Assembly: GCA_951799445.1 (NCBI GenBank)
Contig: OX637297.1
Coordinates: 12,400,001 to 12,464,000 of the forward strand
Direction: 5' to 3'
Source of the DNA: Pseudisothecium myosuroides
Lineage: Eukaryota; Streptophyta; Bryopsida; Hypnales; Lembophyllaceae
DNA: 64,000 bases
The position numbers and the translations under genes are program-made. Position 1 is the first letter of the stretch; each line of letters opens with the position of its first letter. The notes under the pieces were generated by a model. It ran no database searches. It saw only the letters and a program-made list of their open reading frames with translations, and was not told the origin of the DNA. Shown here in pieces: positions 1-10,539 of this stretch.

Positions 1-383
1 CTCAAGTTCACACAATCCGTAACCGCATATCCATCCTTAGGGCTATTCGGATTGGAGAACTTACCAATCGCATACTTGTCCTTTCGAGAAGCGAATCCTT
101 CATCTTCACCAGGTAGGTCATAAATTGTCCCCCACATCTCCAATGTCCACTCGGATGGCTTCGCCCTCACGGTCCGCTCCCACTCGCTAGATTGACCCGT
201 CATCAGTTCTCCGACCATCTCCTCGTCTTTCAAGTTCCAAGGCATTCGTTTAAACCCTAAGCAACCGTTTTGGCGCAGATCTTCCTCCAAATACGTTTGC
301 TCCTTCTCACTCTTTCGTATACCCGGAACTATTGACCGGAGAGTAACTGCAAGTGGCTCCTCCTCAACCTCCATCTTCACCAT
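1..383 (-). CDS. N-terminal part of gag-like protein family (copy 0), truncated by window edge
   Basis: An open minus-strand frame from the ATG at 381-383 to the window edge, about 127 codons, with no stop. It is recognisably the same protein as the genes at 5159 and 12141. All share LEEDLxxxGC, then E(M)VxEL, a tryptophan-rich stretch (WTLEMWGTIYD here), GKF, and KDGYAVTDC. The frame is also open upstream of the ATG back to about 480. The family is not one I can name; its position inside TG...CA elements and its charged coiled-coil C-terminus in the other copies suggest a gag-like or LTR-encoded protein. This copy is unbroken as far as it can be seen. Confidence 0.65.
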   Translation of the reverse strand, partial: MVKMEVEEEPLAVTLRSIVPGIRKSEKEQTYLEEDLRQNGCLGFKRMPWNLKDEEMVGELMTGQSSEWERTVRAKPSEWTLEMWGTIYDLPGEDEGFASRKDKYAIGKFSNPNSPKDGYAVTDCVNL

Positions 384-974
384 CTCTCTAGATGCGCTCA
401 GAAGTAACCCTAATTCACTGACGCTTTCGGGTCTAGAAACTATAGCAAGAAATCTAAAAGCAATCGTTCCTAAGGCAGCTTAACCCTTTCCCGCACAACA
501 GGGACTAGAATAAAAAAAACTCTCAAAGCTCCTTCAACATAGCAGGAACGCAAGAACACAACTCTACAGAACCACAAAGATCCAGACAGAACATAAAATA
601 GGTCAAAGAAAGACCTCCTTTCCGTCTTCCTGGTTCCGGTTCCCAACGGATTTCTCATCCGTTCAACGTTCCCTTCCTACTTACGTAGGAATTCCTTTTC
701 TTCCGGTATGGCTCTGATTCTATTCCCGGATTCATCAAGAGTTTTAGAATCCTACTGGTCCCCTATCCTAGCTTCTGGTTTCCGGTCAGGACAGGAAATT
801 GAAGTTACCTTATTAACCATTTTAACACAATAAGGTATTCTATAATCTGCTAATCTATAAACCTAATAATTTCTTTATTTCTAACTCATAAAATCGAAAA
901 AGTTTAGCAAAAATGGATTCCTTACTTCTAATTCTATATAATATCTCTCCAATTTGGTTCTATAGGTTCCCACA
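1..974 (-). mobile_element. Gag-like TG...CA element, copy 0 (5' part, runs off left edge)
   Basis: This is the 5' portion of a retroelement-like unit on the minus strand. Its 5' terminus reads TGTGGGAACC on the minus strand at 974, the same start (TGTGGGA) as the complete copy at 11724. To its right the hAT reading frame stops exactly at this base, and the 5 bases 975-979 (CGACA on the minus strand) would be the target-site duplication. The partner duplication lies outside the window. The 590-base leader before the first ATG at 383 shows no other gene. Inference: an LTR or LTR-bounded non-autonomous element; no reverse transcriptase is visible. Confidence 0.6.
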
Positions 975-1556
975 TGTCGCACAACATTGAATTCAATATT
1001 GGCCTCATAAAAGAAAGAAGCCCGCATCTTATCTAACTTCTGCCAGAGGCCCACCTGTAACGCCTCATATATACTTCTTTGACGGGAAACGGAAGGCCGA
1101 TTAGGCCTTCTCTGGACTACAGCGGGAGTAGAATTTACTGAATCGGGAGTAGGAGTTGTTGTTTCGTCCATGCCAGTAGGGTTTGCTGAGACTTCCGCCT
1201 CCACGTCCACCGGAGGCTGAACAAGGGACTCTGCTACTACATTGCCTACATTACCGGGAACTGGTGCCTCGTACATCTCTTCGTAGCTCATGGATTTAGG
1301 AACAACCCCTCCACAATTTTCAAACTTCTGACGTATACACCTTGGCATTTCTTTACAACGATCTGATGTGGAATTACTGCCATGTCCAAAATGAATTAAT
1401 GCCCTCTTTCGTACAAATGCTATGCTCCAGCCACAAAAAACGAGGATGGACCAAACCGTCGTTCTCGGTGCACGGAACAAGCCAAGGGTCCCACTCCTTT
1501 GTAGCCCTACGTGTGTCGTTTACATTTGCTCCCCTCCCCACACCTCGTCCAGCCAT
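975..1556 (-). pseudogene. hAT-family transposase, N-terminal fragment with BED-like region
   Basis: Starts at the ATG at 1554-1556 (MAGRG...). The first frame holds a BED-finger-like stretch (KEWDPWLVPC ... KEGINSF). After a frameshift near 1380-1440 a second frame continues with HFGHGSNSTSDRCKEMP, resembling the C-terminal half of plant hAT BED fingers (RLKxHLxG...C..VP). Further on is FFYEANIEFNVVRH, which matches the conserved hAT motif F-Y-x-x-x-I-x-F-N-V-x-R. The frame is cut at 975 by the gag-like element. Known: hAT transposases pair a BED DNA-binding finger with an RNase H-like core; the catalytic core is absent here. Its 5' side faces the 12-mer array at 1801-2190. Confidence 0.55.
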
Positions 1557-1800
1557 AATGGAAACCCACTACGGATTCAAAGAAAAATATTGTACCGATT
1601 GAATTGATAATGTATAGAAAGTTATGACAAAGTCACCCGCTAAAAGAGGTCTTGTGAACCCCTCAAAGCAAGGTTATTGCCCTTCGATGAACCAAAACGT
1701 CCGCAGGAAGCGTCTTTCGAAGATTCAAGTCCAGAGTCTAATCATTGGAGCAAGTTGAGAGACTATTGTTGCCCACGAGCTTTATAGTAACGGACTCCCT

Positions 1801-2190
1801 AGACCCGAGGTCGCCCCCTCTGCGACTGCGGATCCACATCTCTGAACCTGAATTCGCCGGAAGGGCGACTGCGGCTAAAGGGCGACCTTGCGTCTACCCA
1901 AAGGGCGACCTTGGGTCCTAACCGGAATTTCCGAAATTTGGGCGACCACGGGTTCGGAACCGACCACGCGGCCAAGAGGGCGACCTTGTGTCCTCTGCTG
2001 TGGAGAACTCGGGTACTCTGCTAGGGCGACCGCACGTACAGGTGGCGACCGCGGGTCCCCTACTTGGCCGACCTCGGGATTGGAGCGACCTCGGGTAGAG
2101 GGGTGACCGCGCGTACAGGTGGCGACCGCGGGTCTTCTATTTGGCCGACCTTGGGTACATTGGCGACCGCGGGTACAAGGCAAGTTCTTT
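1801..2190 (+). repeat. 12-mer array 1 (GCGACCTCGGGT type), upstream of the hAT fragment
   Basis: About 15 degenerate copies of [G]GCGACC[TG]CGGGT, spaced 10-40 bases, mostly in plus orientation, with one or two complement copies at the left end (CCCGAGGTCGCC near 1805). Several units read GCGACCGCGGGT or GCGACCTTGGGT, differing mainly at CpG positions. Relative to the minus-strand hAT fragment the motif reads ACCCGAGGTCGC, the same gene-relative orientation as in the other arrays. Between the array and the start codon (1557-1800) is a leader with ACTATAAAGCTCGTGGGC on the minus strand. Small open frames here are by-products of the repeats. Confidence 0.75.
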
Positions 2191-2269
2191 TTCCCTTCCT
2201 CGGGAGTGCGAGCGGTAAAAACATACAAAATTCTGATGTAGCGTAAGTCATGGAATCCCTAATGAAGCT

Positions 2270-2903
2270 TTATTTCATTCAATTTGGACTAATAATGAGA
2301 AAGTTCTTGACAATCTTAGTTTTTCGGGCAATCTAAGCATCTTTTAGGCAAAGTAACTTTTTGAATTCATTTTTGAATGCAATTTGTAAGAATTTTAAGA
2401 ATAAATTGTTGGAATGGGTTAGATTTTCTTGCTAGAACAATATTCCCGTTGGAATTATTGTAATTCAATTCCATCTAAAACCTATTAACTATTTAATTTT
2501 TTCTTCACTCTTCGACCCATTTCTACTTAACAATTTTTTAATGAATGAAAATTAAGTGTTTTTTTGTTTAAATATTTTTGGGAGATTCTCTACTCAACTA
2601 ATTAACATAAATAAGTAGAAAATCAAAATCAGGAGTGCAAAAAACTTGAACTAAAAAAATTCAAAGACAAAACATCTAATTAAGCAAGGTGCTCAAAAAC
2701 TTGTTTCTTTCACTGTAAAGGCATATATCTTGCAATCTACACGGTCAAAGTTTCTGAAATTTCTTCCACGTATGCATATACTAGTCAAATATAAGATCTA
2801 ACGGTTGGATATGCCAAAGGAAACCCTTTTTAAAGTTTTCGGCTCTTCACAATAGAAATGTCAGTTTTCACTATAGTTTGGGTGAAAAAAAACCCTCAAT
2901 CCT
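2270..2903 (+). mobile_element. Degenerate TTAA element (family G), 5' truncated
   Basis: Sequence follows the same order as the right two thirds of the element at 30299-31232. The shared landmarks include an 'ATCTTgcaATCT' tract, a TACTAGT-like tract with nearby 'AAGATCTAACGG', then 'atgtcagtttt'. It ends at TTAA 2904-2907. The left end is lost and the right terminus is eroded. Non-coding. Confidence 0.4.
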
Positions 2904-2907
2904 TTAA

Positions 2908-3761
2908 CCCCTGAACGACTTGATCCATTGTGAAATGGTCAAACATCATATTTCAGCTAAATTTTGCCTTTTAAATTGTGTTCAAACAACAATTTTTTAT
3001 TTTTAGTACTTGAAACTATAAATGGTGTATCATTGAGAAAATTTTCAATTTGTTTTATGAAAAAATGTAATTGTTATCTATTTTCTTGCAAAAATTGAAC
3101 ATAAATAAGTTAAAATAGAAAAAGAAATCCAAATTACTTGAAATTTTCTCAAAAGGTATAGGTAGCATTAGAGATTAGTGTGAAAATTTTTCAATTGGTT
3201 ATTTTTTTTTTACACCCAAAACAACCACAACAAAGACCTTGAAGTCAAATTTGACTATCAAACCAAGTTTACCCTTTTATTTAATTGATGTATAAAAATT
3301 TGATATTTTTTATTGGTAGACACATTCAATTTCTATAGATGATGTTTTTTTCAATAAATTTGATGGAAAAATCAAATTATTGTGATTTTTTTAAGTTAAA
3401 GGTGGAAATAAAATTATATCAATTAGAATATATATTAAAATAATCTGTAAATTTTACCATAAATGAAGAGTAGAATGAGAAACATAATTTTGTAATTTGA
3501 AGTTAAAATACATTTTAAGATTAGAAAATATGAATGAAAAACACACCATTCTATGTTATTTGATTCTAACACTTGGAGCTTTGAATTGCAATAACTCTTT
3601 CAATTTTTGACATTTTTCAATAAAATTAAATGGAGTAGAAACAAAACTTGCCAAGCTTCATTTTTTTAGTTTAAAAGACATACCAAAAATGGATATTTTG
3701 AAAGTTACAATTAGAGTTGACCAAGGCGCATCCGCTTTTTGGATGCACGGACCTTAAAGGG
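2908..3761 (+). mobile_element. TTAA-flanked piggyBac-like MITE, diverged (family H)
   Basis: Bounded by TTAA at 2904-2907 and 3762-3765. The left end reads CCCCTGAACGAC. The right end, read inward on the minus strand, is CCCTTTAAGGTCCGTG. The termini are only loosely inverted, so this may be a composite. The interior is AT-rich and has no open frame. Confidence 0.4.
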
Positions 3762-3958
3762 TTAAGGGTTAAAGTATTCCCTGTTTCACAAACACACAAA
3801 CGATGGAATTCATGTTCATATGTTTGTGCTCATCAATGAAGCACATGCAATTCACCATACTTGCTCTACAATGTTCAAAATGGATGGTACTCTTTATTAT
3901 ATATACATGTCGTGGAGAGTACATAGCCTTAGTATAGCATCGCAACAAGAATACCAAG

Positions 3959-4633
3959 TCATTCAATATGCGCCTTGCCCTTCTGTTTCTCTTTCTCAGC
4001 ATCGGTTGCTTGCTGACGGATCACCGCTCTCTCTTCTCTTTGACTATTCTCTTTCCAAGTGGAAGTGGAAAAATACCCTTGCTGCCAAAGTTTCCCTATT
4101 GACGAGTGGAAAGTAATAAAAGCCTTCTTGGTCCCTTTTAGCTCTTTCAAGATCTTTTCGTCTCTCAGATGGCAGCCTAACTTCTCCTTCAAGTCCGCTA
4201 CTTCCGTTTGACACGTCTCATCTTGCGTAGCAAGATTTTCCCACCCGTACACATCCACGACATGGTCAAGAGCGGCTACATCTTTAATTTCTTCTAGAAA
4301 CTGTAACCTCCATCGTGCCGCTTCCAAGCGTTGTTTTTCCAACTGCACCTGTTCTCGTCCCTTCTTGCACTTTCCAATTAGTTCAGCAAGCCTTTCCGCT
4401 GCAAATGAATTACTACAAGGTTTGGATTGGCGGTCTCTGGAAAATTTCAAGTAGAATGCTTCCAACTCTGATATCTCTTGCTCTTGCACTGCCAAACGGG
4501 TTTGCCCAGTTCCAAATTCTGCTTGTAGGCTTGCCCCAACATTGCCAAGTAGATTTTCCATGGCCGACTTCCGCAAAATATCGCACTCTTCTCGTTGCTA
4601 GCCAACTCTTCACGAATTCCCCTGAGTTGACGT
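3959..4633 (-). pseudogene. C-terminal coiled-coil part of WCH-1 gene (separated by element insertion)
   Basis: A 205-codon minus-strand frame (4576 to 3959) rich in E, K, L and Q, predicted by eye to be coiled-coil (ELEAFYLKFSRDRQ; QLEKQRLEAARWRLQFLEE). It ends at a stop at 3959. Upstream, after a one-base frameshift near 4590-4600, another frame reads LRGIREELASNEK up to 4633. Across the element 4634-8134, counting one copy of the 5-base duplication, this joins in frame with the end of the open part at 8135-9053. I therefore read it as the 3' half of the same gene. The C-terminus resembles in style, but not obviously in sequence, the coiled coil of WCH-2. Confidence 0.55.
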
Positions 4634-4865
4634 CGTCGCAGTGTAAATTTTTGGTTTTTCTAAGTTATCTAAATTCTGGAACGGAAACCGTAGCCAGGGA
4701 TCCGGATTCGAGTTAGGAGGTAACGAAAAACCAGAATTTAACTACGGAACGGAAGTAGAGGACAATCCGGATCCGATCGGAATCTAACTTGGGTCTGTGT
4801 TGGAGCGGATCTGAGTTGGAAAGGATTAGGTCAAGAACGGATTTGATCATGATGACAAATCAAAC

Positions 4866-4873
4866 TATAAATA
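4866..4873 (+). promoter_or_regulatory. TATA box of gag-like element copy 1
   Basis: TATAAATA about 230 bases into the element and 290 bases before the gene's first ATG at 5159. Position and sequence suit an LTR promoter (inference). Confidence 0.45.
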
Positions 4874-5158
4874 GGATGACCAGTCTAGTTGCCACTCTTT
4901 TTCAAACTTTGTTTGCTGGAAAGCGTTCTCTCTGCGCGTATTTAGCTCTCTTCTCAGCGCTTTGCTTTCTTGTTTTTGTGAGTGTGATTGTGAGCGTGTT
5001 AGTATGTTAGTGAATAGGTGTGCACAGTGCGCTAGTGTGTGCTGCAAGATTAGTGCTTTTCCGGTTGAGATCGGAGGAGAGAAGTGAGGAAACGGGACGT
5101 GCGGCTAGGAGAGAGAAAGGTAGTCTCAGTGGGAATCCGGTTAGCACAGCGCGTGTCC

Positions 5159-6935
5159 ATGCCTCAGCTCCGCAAGAGCAGAACAGGACCGTCCAGTTCA
5201 TCTGCAGTAGAGGTTAAACTCCGGAAGGTGAATCCGGTTATTCCATCAGGAGACTAGGAAAAGACCAACCTCATGGAAGATCTCGCCACGATGGGCTGCG
5301 GAGGACTGATAGATAAACCCTGGCGGTTTAGAGAGGATCGGATGGTTCGAGAGCTGTTGGGAAAACTCTCGAATCAATTCGACAATACCATCCACGGAAT
5401 TCCGGGCAATTGGATGGAAGAGATGTGGAGGGCAGTATACGACTTCCGGTTGGAAGGTCGAGGGATGGCCACCTCGAAGGAAGGATACACCAGGGGGAAG
5501 TTCCGGAGCAACGTGGACTCAAAAGATGGGCATGCGGTCACAGACTGTTTGGACGACCGGCATCGCAATCTTTTGCAGTTTCATTTCCGATCATTCACTC
5601 GGAGAAGCCAACAAGGGTGACGATAGCCATCGGGAACCTGATTTTTGGAGCCCTTAGCGGGGAACGGAAAGTGGACTAGGCCCGGATCTTTTCCGATCTG
5701 GTAGGCCGTCTGGTTCCAAAGATCGGAGGAAGTAGGCCTACACCACTAAGCCCCTACCTCTTCCATCTTTACAAGCATAACCAGCTCCTCACGGATACGG
5801 AGGAGAAGGAGTGGACTACTCACGAGGTACTCCTGAAGTATGGGGAATCGGAAACGAAGGACGAGTAGGAAGACGGATCCGGTTCCGATGAAGAAGAAGA
5901 AGAAGAAGAGGAGCAACACCGGCCGCAGAACAAGCGGCAGAAGACGACGCCTCCTCACTGGAGAGGAACCCCAACCCCTCCGGGTGAGACATCCAACCCT
6001 GGGAAGAAACCGGAATTTGAAGGACTAGGTTCTTCCGGATCGGATCCGACGGATCCGTTCAACCAGCTGATCAACATCTTAAGTGATGTGCGAGCGGACT
6101 GGGCGGTCAAGAAGTTGGTTTTGACCCAGATCGGAGATCTGGTGGGCGCACCAGCGAATAGCAACCTCTCGGCAATGGTTGCAGAGTACATCTCCAACCC
6201 GGATGAGATCCGGAAACAAGAAGCGGAGATTCGACGTCTTCAGGAGGAAAATGAGGCGTTGAAGACAGATTTGTTTGTCCTCAAGGAGGACATGGCCACC
6301 ACACGGGAGATGGCGGAGGCAACACGAAAATAGCGGAGGAGGTGAAGGCCACTTTCGGGAAAACCGGAGAGGCCGCCACCAAGGCGAAGTTATTTGACGA
6401 GGGACTACTCAGGGACAAGAAGATATCCGAAACCCGGTTGGTTCGGATCTTGACTGACTACTCGGAAAAGGTGGAGTTGGTGATGGTGGAAGCACGGGAG
6501 GCGGCAGACCGGATGGAGGTAAGCAGTTGGAAGCTGACCGGATCGATGTTTTCCAGGGAATTCCGTCTCTCGGATCTCTCGATGCCAAAATCTTTTCCGA
6601 ATGTTGGCATTCAGACGGAGGGAAAGGATCGGACTCCCCAGTCTAAGAAGAGCGGACGGAAACTCGCGAACACCATCAACTTGGATTCAACACCGGGGTT
6701 TGATCTCCTAGAACGAGAAGCCGGGGAGCGGAACCGGAATCTGACGGAAGTCTTCGACCAGTTGGGAACGGAAACGCCCAAGAGTCTGACACTGAACCAG
6801 GGTCAAAATCAAAGTATGGATCAGACCCCGGATCAGGGTGCAGATCAAGGTCCAGATCAGAGCGTGGACCAAGGTTTGGACCAAGAAATGGATGAAGGAA
6901 CGGATCAAGGAGTAGATCCGGTTATGATAGGATAG
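5159..6935 (+). pseudogene. Gag-like protein gene, copy 1 (stops and frameshifts)
   Basis: The frame opens at ATG 5159 (MPQLRKSRTGPSSSS), continues through an in-frame TAG at 5255-5257 into MEDLATMGC ... KDGHAVTDC, and shifts frame near 5585. It then gives KPTRVTIAIGNLIFGALSGE, with TAG at 5677 (expected Trp, compare RKVFW in copy 2) and TAG at 5866. Next come an acidic stretch (DEEEEEEEE) and a coiled coil (QEAEIRRLQEENEALK). After a further stop at 6331 and a shift, the last frame (6342-6935) carries KAKLFDEGLLRDKK, homologous to INKAKLFNEEIHKAG of copy 2. It ends in degenerate DQG repeats (MDQTPDQGADQGPDQ). Function unknown; gag-like by context only. Confidence 0.6.
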
Positions 6936-7100
6936 GTAGGATTTTAGTTTTGTAAATATTTGTTAGGATGGACCGGACCGGATTTGATCCGGTCTGTCTG
7001 GTTAGGATCGGGTGTTATTCGGTCTGACCGGCTCGGCAGGGACCGAAAGTTCCGCGCGGACTTTTGGGGCCCCTTTTTGTTGACTTTGAGTTTTAAAATG

Positions 7101-7108
7101 TATATAAG
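7101..7108 (+). promoter_or_regulatory. TATA-like site in 3' tail of copy 1
   Basis: TATATAAG in the tail that follows the gag-like gene. The tail (6936-8134) is otherwise without a supported gene. Possibly the promoter of a 3' repeat, but it does not match the 5' end of the element. Confidence 0.25.
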
Positions 7109-8134
7109 TCAATCTCTGCGAAGGAGACTGGGACTCTTTTCTCTTGAGTTTTCGTGTATTTTCTATTGATTTCTTGTGGTACATCTCTCCCGCGCGTGGC
7201 AGAGTTGTTTGGTAAGGAGTTAGGAAGATGCATGCAGATTCTAGAGTGATTTATCCCCTTGGTATTATTGTTTACTCTTATGTGCAAGTGAGTGGGTATT
7301 CTAAGTGTTGTGAGTGGATTTCAGTTCCTCAGCACTTCTACAATTCAGGATTCCGGGTGAGAAAACCGTTGTTAGGCTAGGCGGATAGGGAAGGAATCCT
7401 TAGTCGCGCTAGAGCTCCTAGGTAGGAAATACGGTTGAGTGTCCGATCTCCTGTGAGGTCTTGCTGCCCTAGTTGGTAAACGGAAGAACTTTAGCTGATG
7501 TTGGAACGGACGGGTTCACTTGTAACCGCCTAACTTCGCACGGAGGGAACTTGGTGTCAAGGTCGTTGTAGTATGAGAGGATCGTACGGGGGGTCTTTGT
7601 GTGACCTGCAAACCGAATCACTATCCGGGTTGCTGTGAGAGATCAAACCGGATCCGAGCTAGTGTAGGAAGTAGTGGAATAGAGAAGTGGGTCTTCAGCC
7701 ACTATAAGTCACGGAAGGAGTGGCGGGCCTGCCACTTTCAAAAGCAAGCGGCGAACCCTCTGATGGTGAAACAGAGGCTAAATTAAACCAGATTGGAGTG
7801 GGAGTGTGTGTGAGAGGACCAGAACGGATCGGTCCAGAGGAGTGCCAGGATCAGAAGTTAGAAGATCCTGGGTTGTGGTAGTTTTACAGGACCGGATAGC
7901 TTGACAGACCAGAAGAGATAGAGAGAGGTCTGGTCGTAGTCTTCTATGTTTTGGTGTTTCCGGTTTCAGATCTAGGACCGGAAAGTGGAAATTGGATACT
8001 GACTGAGGTTGAGTTGGAAATAGAGCTAGACACTTCACAGAATCTCGTGGGTTTGATCTTTAGAGTCATTTTGTTATACTTTAGAGTGGTTTTTGGGAGT
8101 ATAACAGGGAATTTACTTACTCTGTGTTGCGACA

Positions 8135-9053
8135 GACATTTATAAATCATTTTCATGAAAGAAGAGGCCGAATCCTTGTGAGCTTTAGCTTCAAGGTATT
8201 CAACTTGGACCCGTGCGGGTTCTATGAAAGGCGCTCTCATTGCAAGAGGCACCACCTGGTCTAGCATTTCAATATCTTCATCGATATGAAAATCATCACC
8301 CTCTGGTCGGAGTGAAAGGACATATTGTAGTATGTCCTCATGAAAAGGAAGACCGACCCCCTCTGGTTCTACCACTGCAAGAGGGGGTACGTATATTGCC
8401 AAGTCTTGGCTCCCCCCTACATGCCCTTCTTTTGCTACCACCACTGGTAAATCTTTAGCCATGGACGTGGCTTCCGATGGGCCAGCGTTATTGGAAGAAA
8501 GGTCTTCAACCTCGTCATCTTCAGAGCTTGAATGGTCAGATGAAATGAATTGATCATCGGGCACTCCACGCTTGATAAACTTCTTTAATCCCAGCCTAGC
8601 CCGTGGAGTGGAGGACGGACCCGCCTTTGGAATGTCGTCGGTAAGCGGAATGATTGCTTCCTTTGCTCCCTTTATGGTCCTCCAGTCTACCTTGCGCTCC
8701 AAGATGACCTCCGCGTATACCATTATGCATATGAACAAACTGACTTCATTCATGATCACCGTTTTTGTATTGTACAACGCTCGGTTCACTTCGATACACC
8801 GTTGCACAAATGCGTCATGGGTGCAATAATGAAGATTGGCCACATTCCTACTCAAATGGTGGTGATGTCGATGATAAGGGAATAGTTTGTCGACGTGGCA
8901 CCATCCCACAAACGCCTTACAGATGTTCCCTGTCCACGCCCCTTCAATTTTCCTCCAACTAGGATAGGCCTTCGCCTCTGGGTCAAGAAGGATGCATCGT
9001 TGCCTAGGCTGGCTCTTTCCTTTCGGCTTGGTCTTCTTCTTGTCGCCGCCCAT
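8135..9053 (-). pseudogene. WCH-1: N-terminal part of unknown WCH[IV]xKLFP family
   Basis: Starts at ATG 9051-9053. It has a basic N-terminus (MGGDKKKTKPKGKSQPRQR), then a roughly 100-residue domain with WCHVDKLFP, an His-rich run, NVANLHYC, FVQRC, and VDWRTIKG. The same order of Trp, Cys and His residues occurs in the genes at 27593 and 35017. An acidic low-complexity linker follows (SSSEDDEVEDLSS). The reading frame physically continues to 7944, but its last 60-odd codons lie inside the inserted element; the native 3' half is at 3959-4633. The spaced Cys and His residues could bind metal (inference). No known family recognised. Array 2 and a 54-bp conserved module lie upstream. Confidence 0.6.
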
Positions 9054-9306
9054 TGTATACGATTTCTACTCGAAAGACTAAAAAACTAACTAAATGAGCT
9101 ATACTGGAATCCAGGTGCTGGCAGCTATACAAGCATGAAAACCCTAGCACCGGTCCAGTTCACAATTATAAAAATACGTCCAATCACTAGAAACTAACGT
9201 CAAACCGATCTCAAACAAGGCTATCTGGGTTCAACATGTACGGAATAGAAGCGAAGATAATAAGTTGGAAAGGGACAAAATACCCCCCTCGCAACTCAAA
9301 CTCCTA

Positions 9307-9360
9307 GCCCATGAGTACGCAGTCACTCACTTCAAGGCAGATAACAGACAATGTGCAAGG
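9307..9360 (-). promoter_or_regulatory. 54-bp conserved upstream module (WCH-1)
   Basis: On the minus strand it begins CCTTGCACATTGTCTG and ends GTGACTGCGTACTCATGGGC. It is clearly the same sequence as 17008-17061 and 22196-22249. It lies between array 2 and the WCH-1 start codon, 253 bases upstream of the ATG. Probably a core promoter or a transposon subterminal segment (inference). Confidence 0.6.
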
Positions 9361-9369
9361 CCAAGAGTG

Positions 9370-9795
9370 GAGAACGTGGGTGGGGAGGCGACTGATATAC
9401 CCGCAGTCTTCTAGGGGCGTGTGCGAGTCAGACAGAGGCGACCTTAGATCCAACAGAGGCGACCTCGGGTCTTAAACACGCGACCTCGGGTCCCAAAGAG
9501 TCGACCTCGTGTCCGAAAGAGGCGACCTCAGGTATCTCGTACATGGCGAACTCGGGTAGTTGGCGACACCGGGTAGCAGGCTGTGCTGTCTTAGTTTGCG
9601 AGAAGAAGGAAATGGGCGACTTCATGTCAAAGCGACCTCGGGTGTTGCCATCAGCAACCTCGGGTGTGGCGAACATCCGTGTGGCGACCTCGGGTGTGGC
9701 GACCTTGGGTGCAAGAAGCGGGAGCAGAATCCTTTGAAATTCCCGCAATTTTAGAGGAGCGACCTCGGGTTGGGCGACCTCGGGTGCTTCTGTGA
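9370..9795 (+). repeat. 12-mer array 2, upstream of WCH-1
   Basis: About 15 copies of GCGACCTCGGGT with substitutions, all in plus orientation, often followed by C, T or A (GGCGACCTCGGGTC, GGCGACCTCAGGTA). Most variants change the CpG positions (TTGGG, CAGGT, GCAACC). The array is directly followed by the TTAA element at 9829. Confidence 0.8.
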
Positions 9796-9828
9796 GAGAA
9801 TATCCATGTTCTTAAATTCAAGCATTAA

Positions 9829-10464
9829 CCCCTAAATGCCCAAGGCCTGTTTTGAGTGACTTGGAATTTGCTCTGAATTGAACAAAATGCCAACATTTTG
9901 ATAAGTTGTATCAACTTTTTTAAATTGTAACCGTACCAATTCAAACTAGACATGTTAGAGATCTCATAGGAAAAGAAAACACAACAATATCACTTATAGA
10001 GTGAAAGATTATAATGTTTGACCATGAGGGTGTTAAAACTGCAAAAAAAATTCAACCCTCTTTTCACAAGTCGAATCTAAAAAAATGGTGACCAAAAAAA
10101 TATGAGGTTAAAGAGCCTAACATGTATAACCCCAATCAACTTATGGCTTCTTAAAATCTACTCTATAGTTTTTTTAAATGAATTTTGAATGTGATTTTTG
10201 ATCCAAGATCTAGTGTATTTGAGGCTCATTTCCAAGAGCTCTCAACACTAGGGGAAGTCAAGATTGTAATGGGTACCCTTGAACAAAATCTTCAATAGAA
10301 AAATCACTATTGATTATTTTCAAGATCGGATTTTTGATGCCAAAACTAGACTTCACAAAGAACTTTCCAAAAATATTAAACTACTAAAAATAGCAACTTC
10401 GTTGAATTTTGTTTGACTTCAAATTTTGCAAACACCAGATTTAGGTGCCTCGGGCATTTAGGGG
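9829..10464 (+). mobile_element. TTAA-flanked piggyBac-like MITE, family A (636 bp)
   Basis: TTAA at 9825-9828 and 10465-10468 flank termini CCCCTAAATGCCCAAGGC and its inverted partner GCCTCGGGCATTTAGGGG. The near-perfect inverted termini, beginning CCC next to TTAA, follow the piggyBac pattern. It is non-coding. Related copies are at about 15990, 19721 (inverted) and 40969, with a fragment at 63033. Confidence 0.7.
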
Positions 10465-10539
10465 TTAAGTTAGCCAGCTCCGTCTTGGCTGTTATTCTAT
10501 TTTGCTTTAAGGAATGCAATGCTAATTTCCATTTATCAT

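Larger units (their letters stand above)
4634..8134 (+). mobile_element. Gag-like TG...CA element, copy 1 (3.5 kb), inserted in WCH-1
   Basis: Left flank GACGT (4629-4633) and right flank GACAT (8135-8139) form a 5-bp duplication with one CpG-type change. Inside, the 5' end reads CGTCGCAG and the 3' end TTGCGACA: inverted termini TGTCGCA/TGCGACA with the first T mutated to C. The WCH-1 frame resumes across it. The element holds a TATA box at 4866, a broken gag-like gene (5159-6935) and a 1.2-kb 3' tail with a second TATA-like site at 7101. I see no internal copy of the termini and no pol domains. It may be a solo LTR that encodes a protein, or a non-autonomous retroelement. Confidence 0.65.

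Noticed and set aside
1875..2251. Several overlapping frames on both strands in the 12-mer array
   Set aside because: All are by-products of the GC-rich repeats, with no conserved domain and mutual overlap.
7570..7590. AGTATGAGAGGATCG resembling the conserved AGTACGAGAGGA block of large-subunit rRNA
   Set aside because: Only about 15 bases agree; flanking sequence does not follow any rRNA and it lies in the tail of a retroelement-like unit.
7944..8134. C-terminal 63 codons of the 369-codon frame starting at 9053
   Set aside because: They lie inside the inserted gag-like element and are chance readthrough, not part of the WCH-1 protein.
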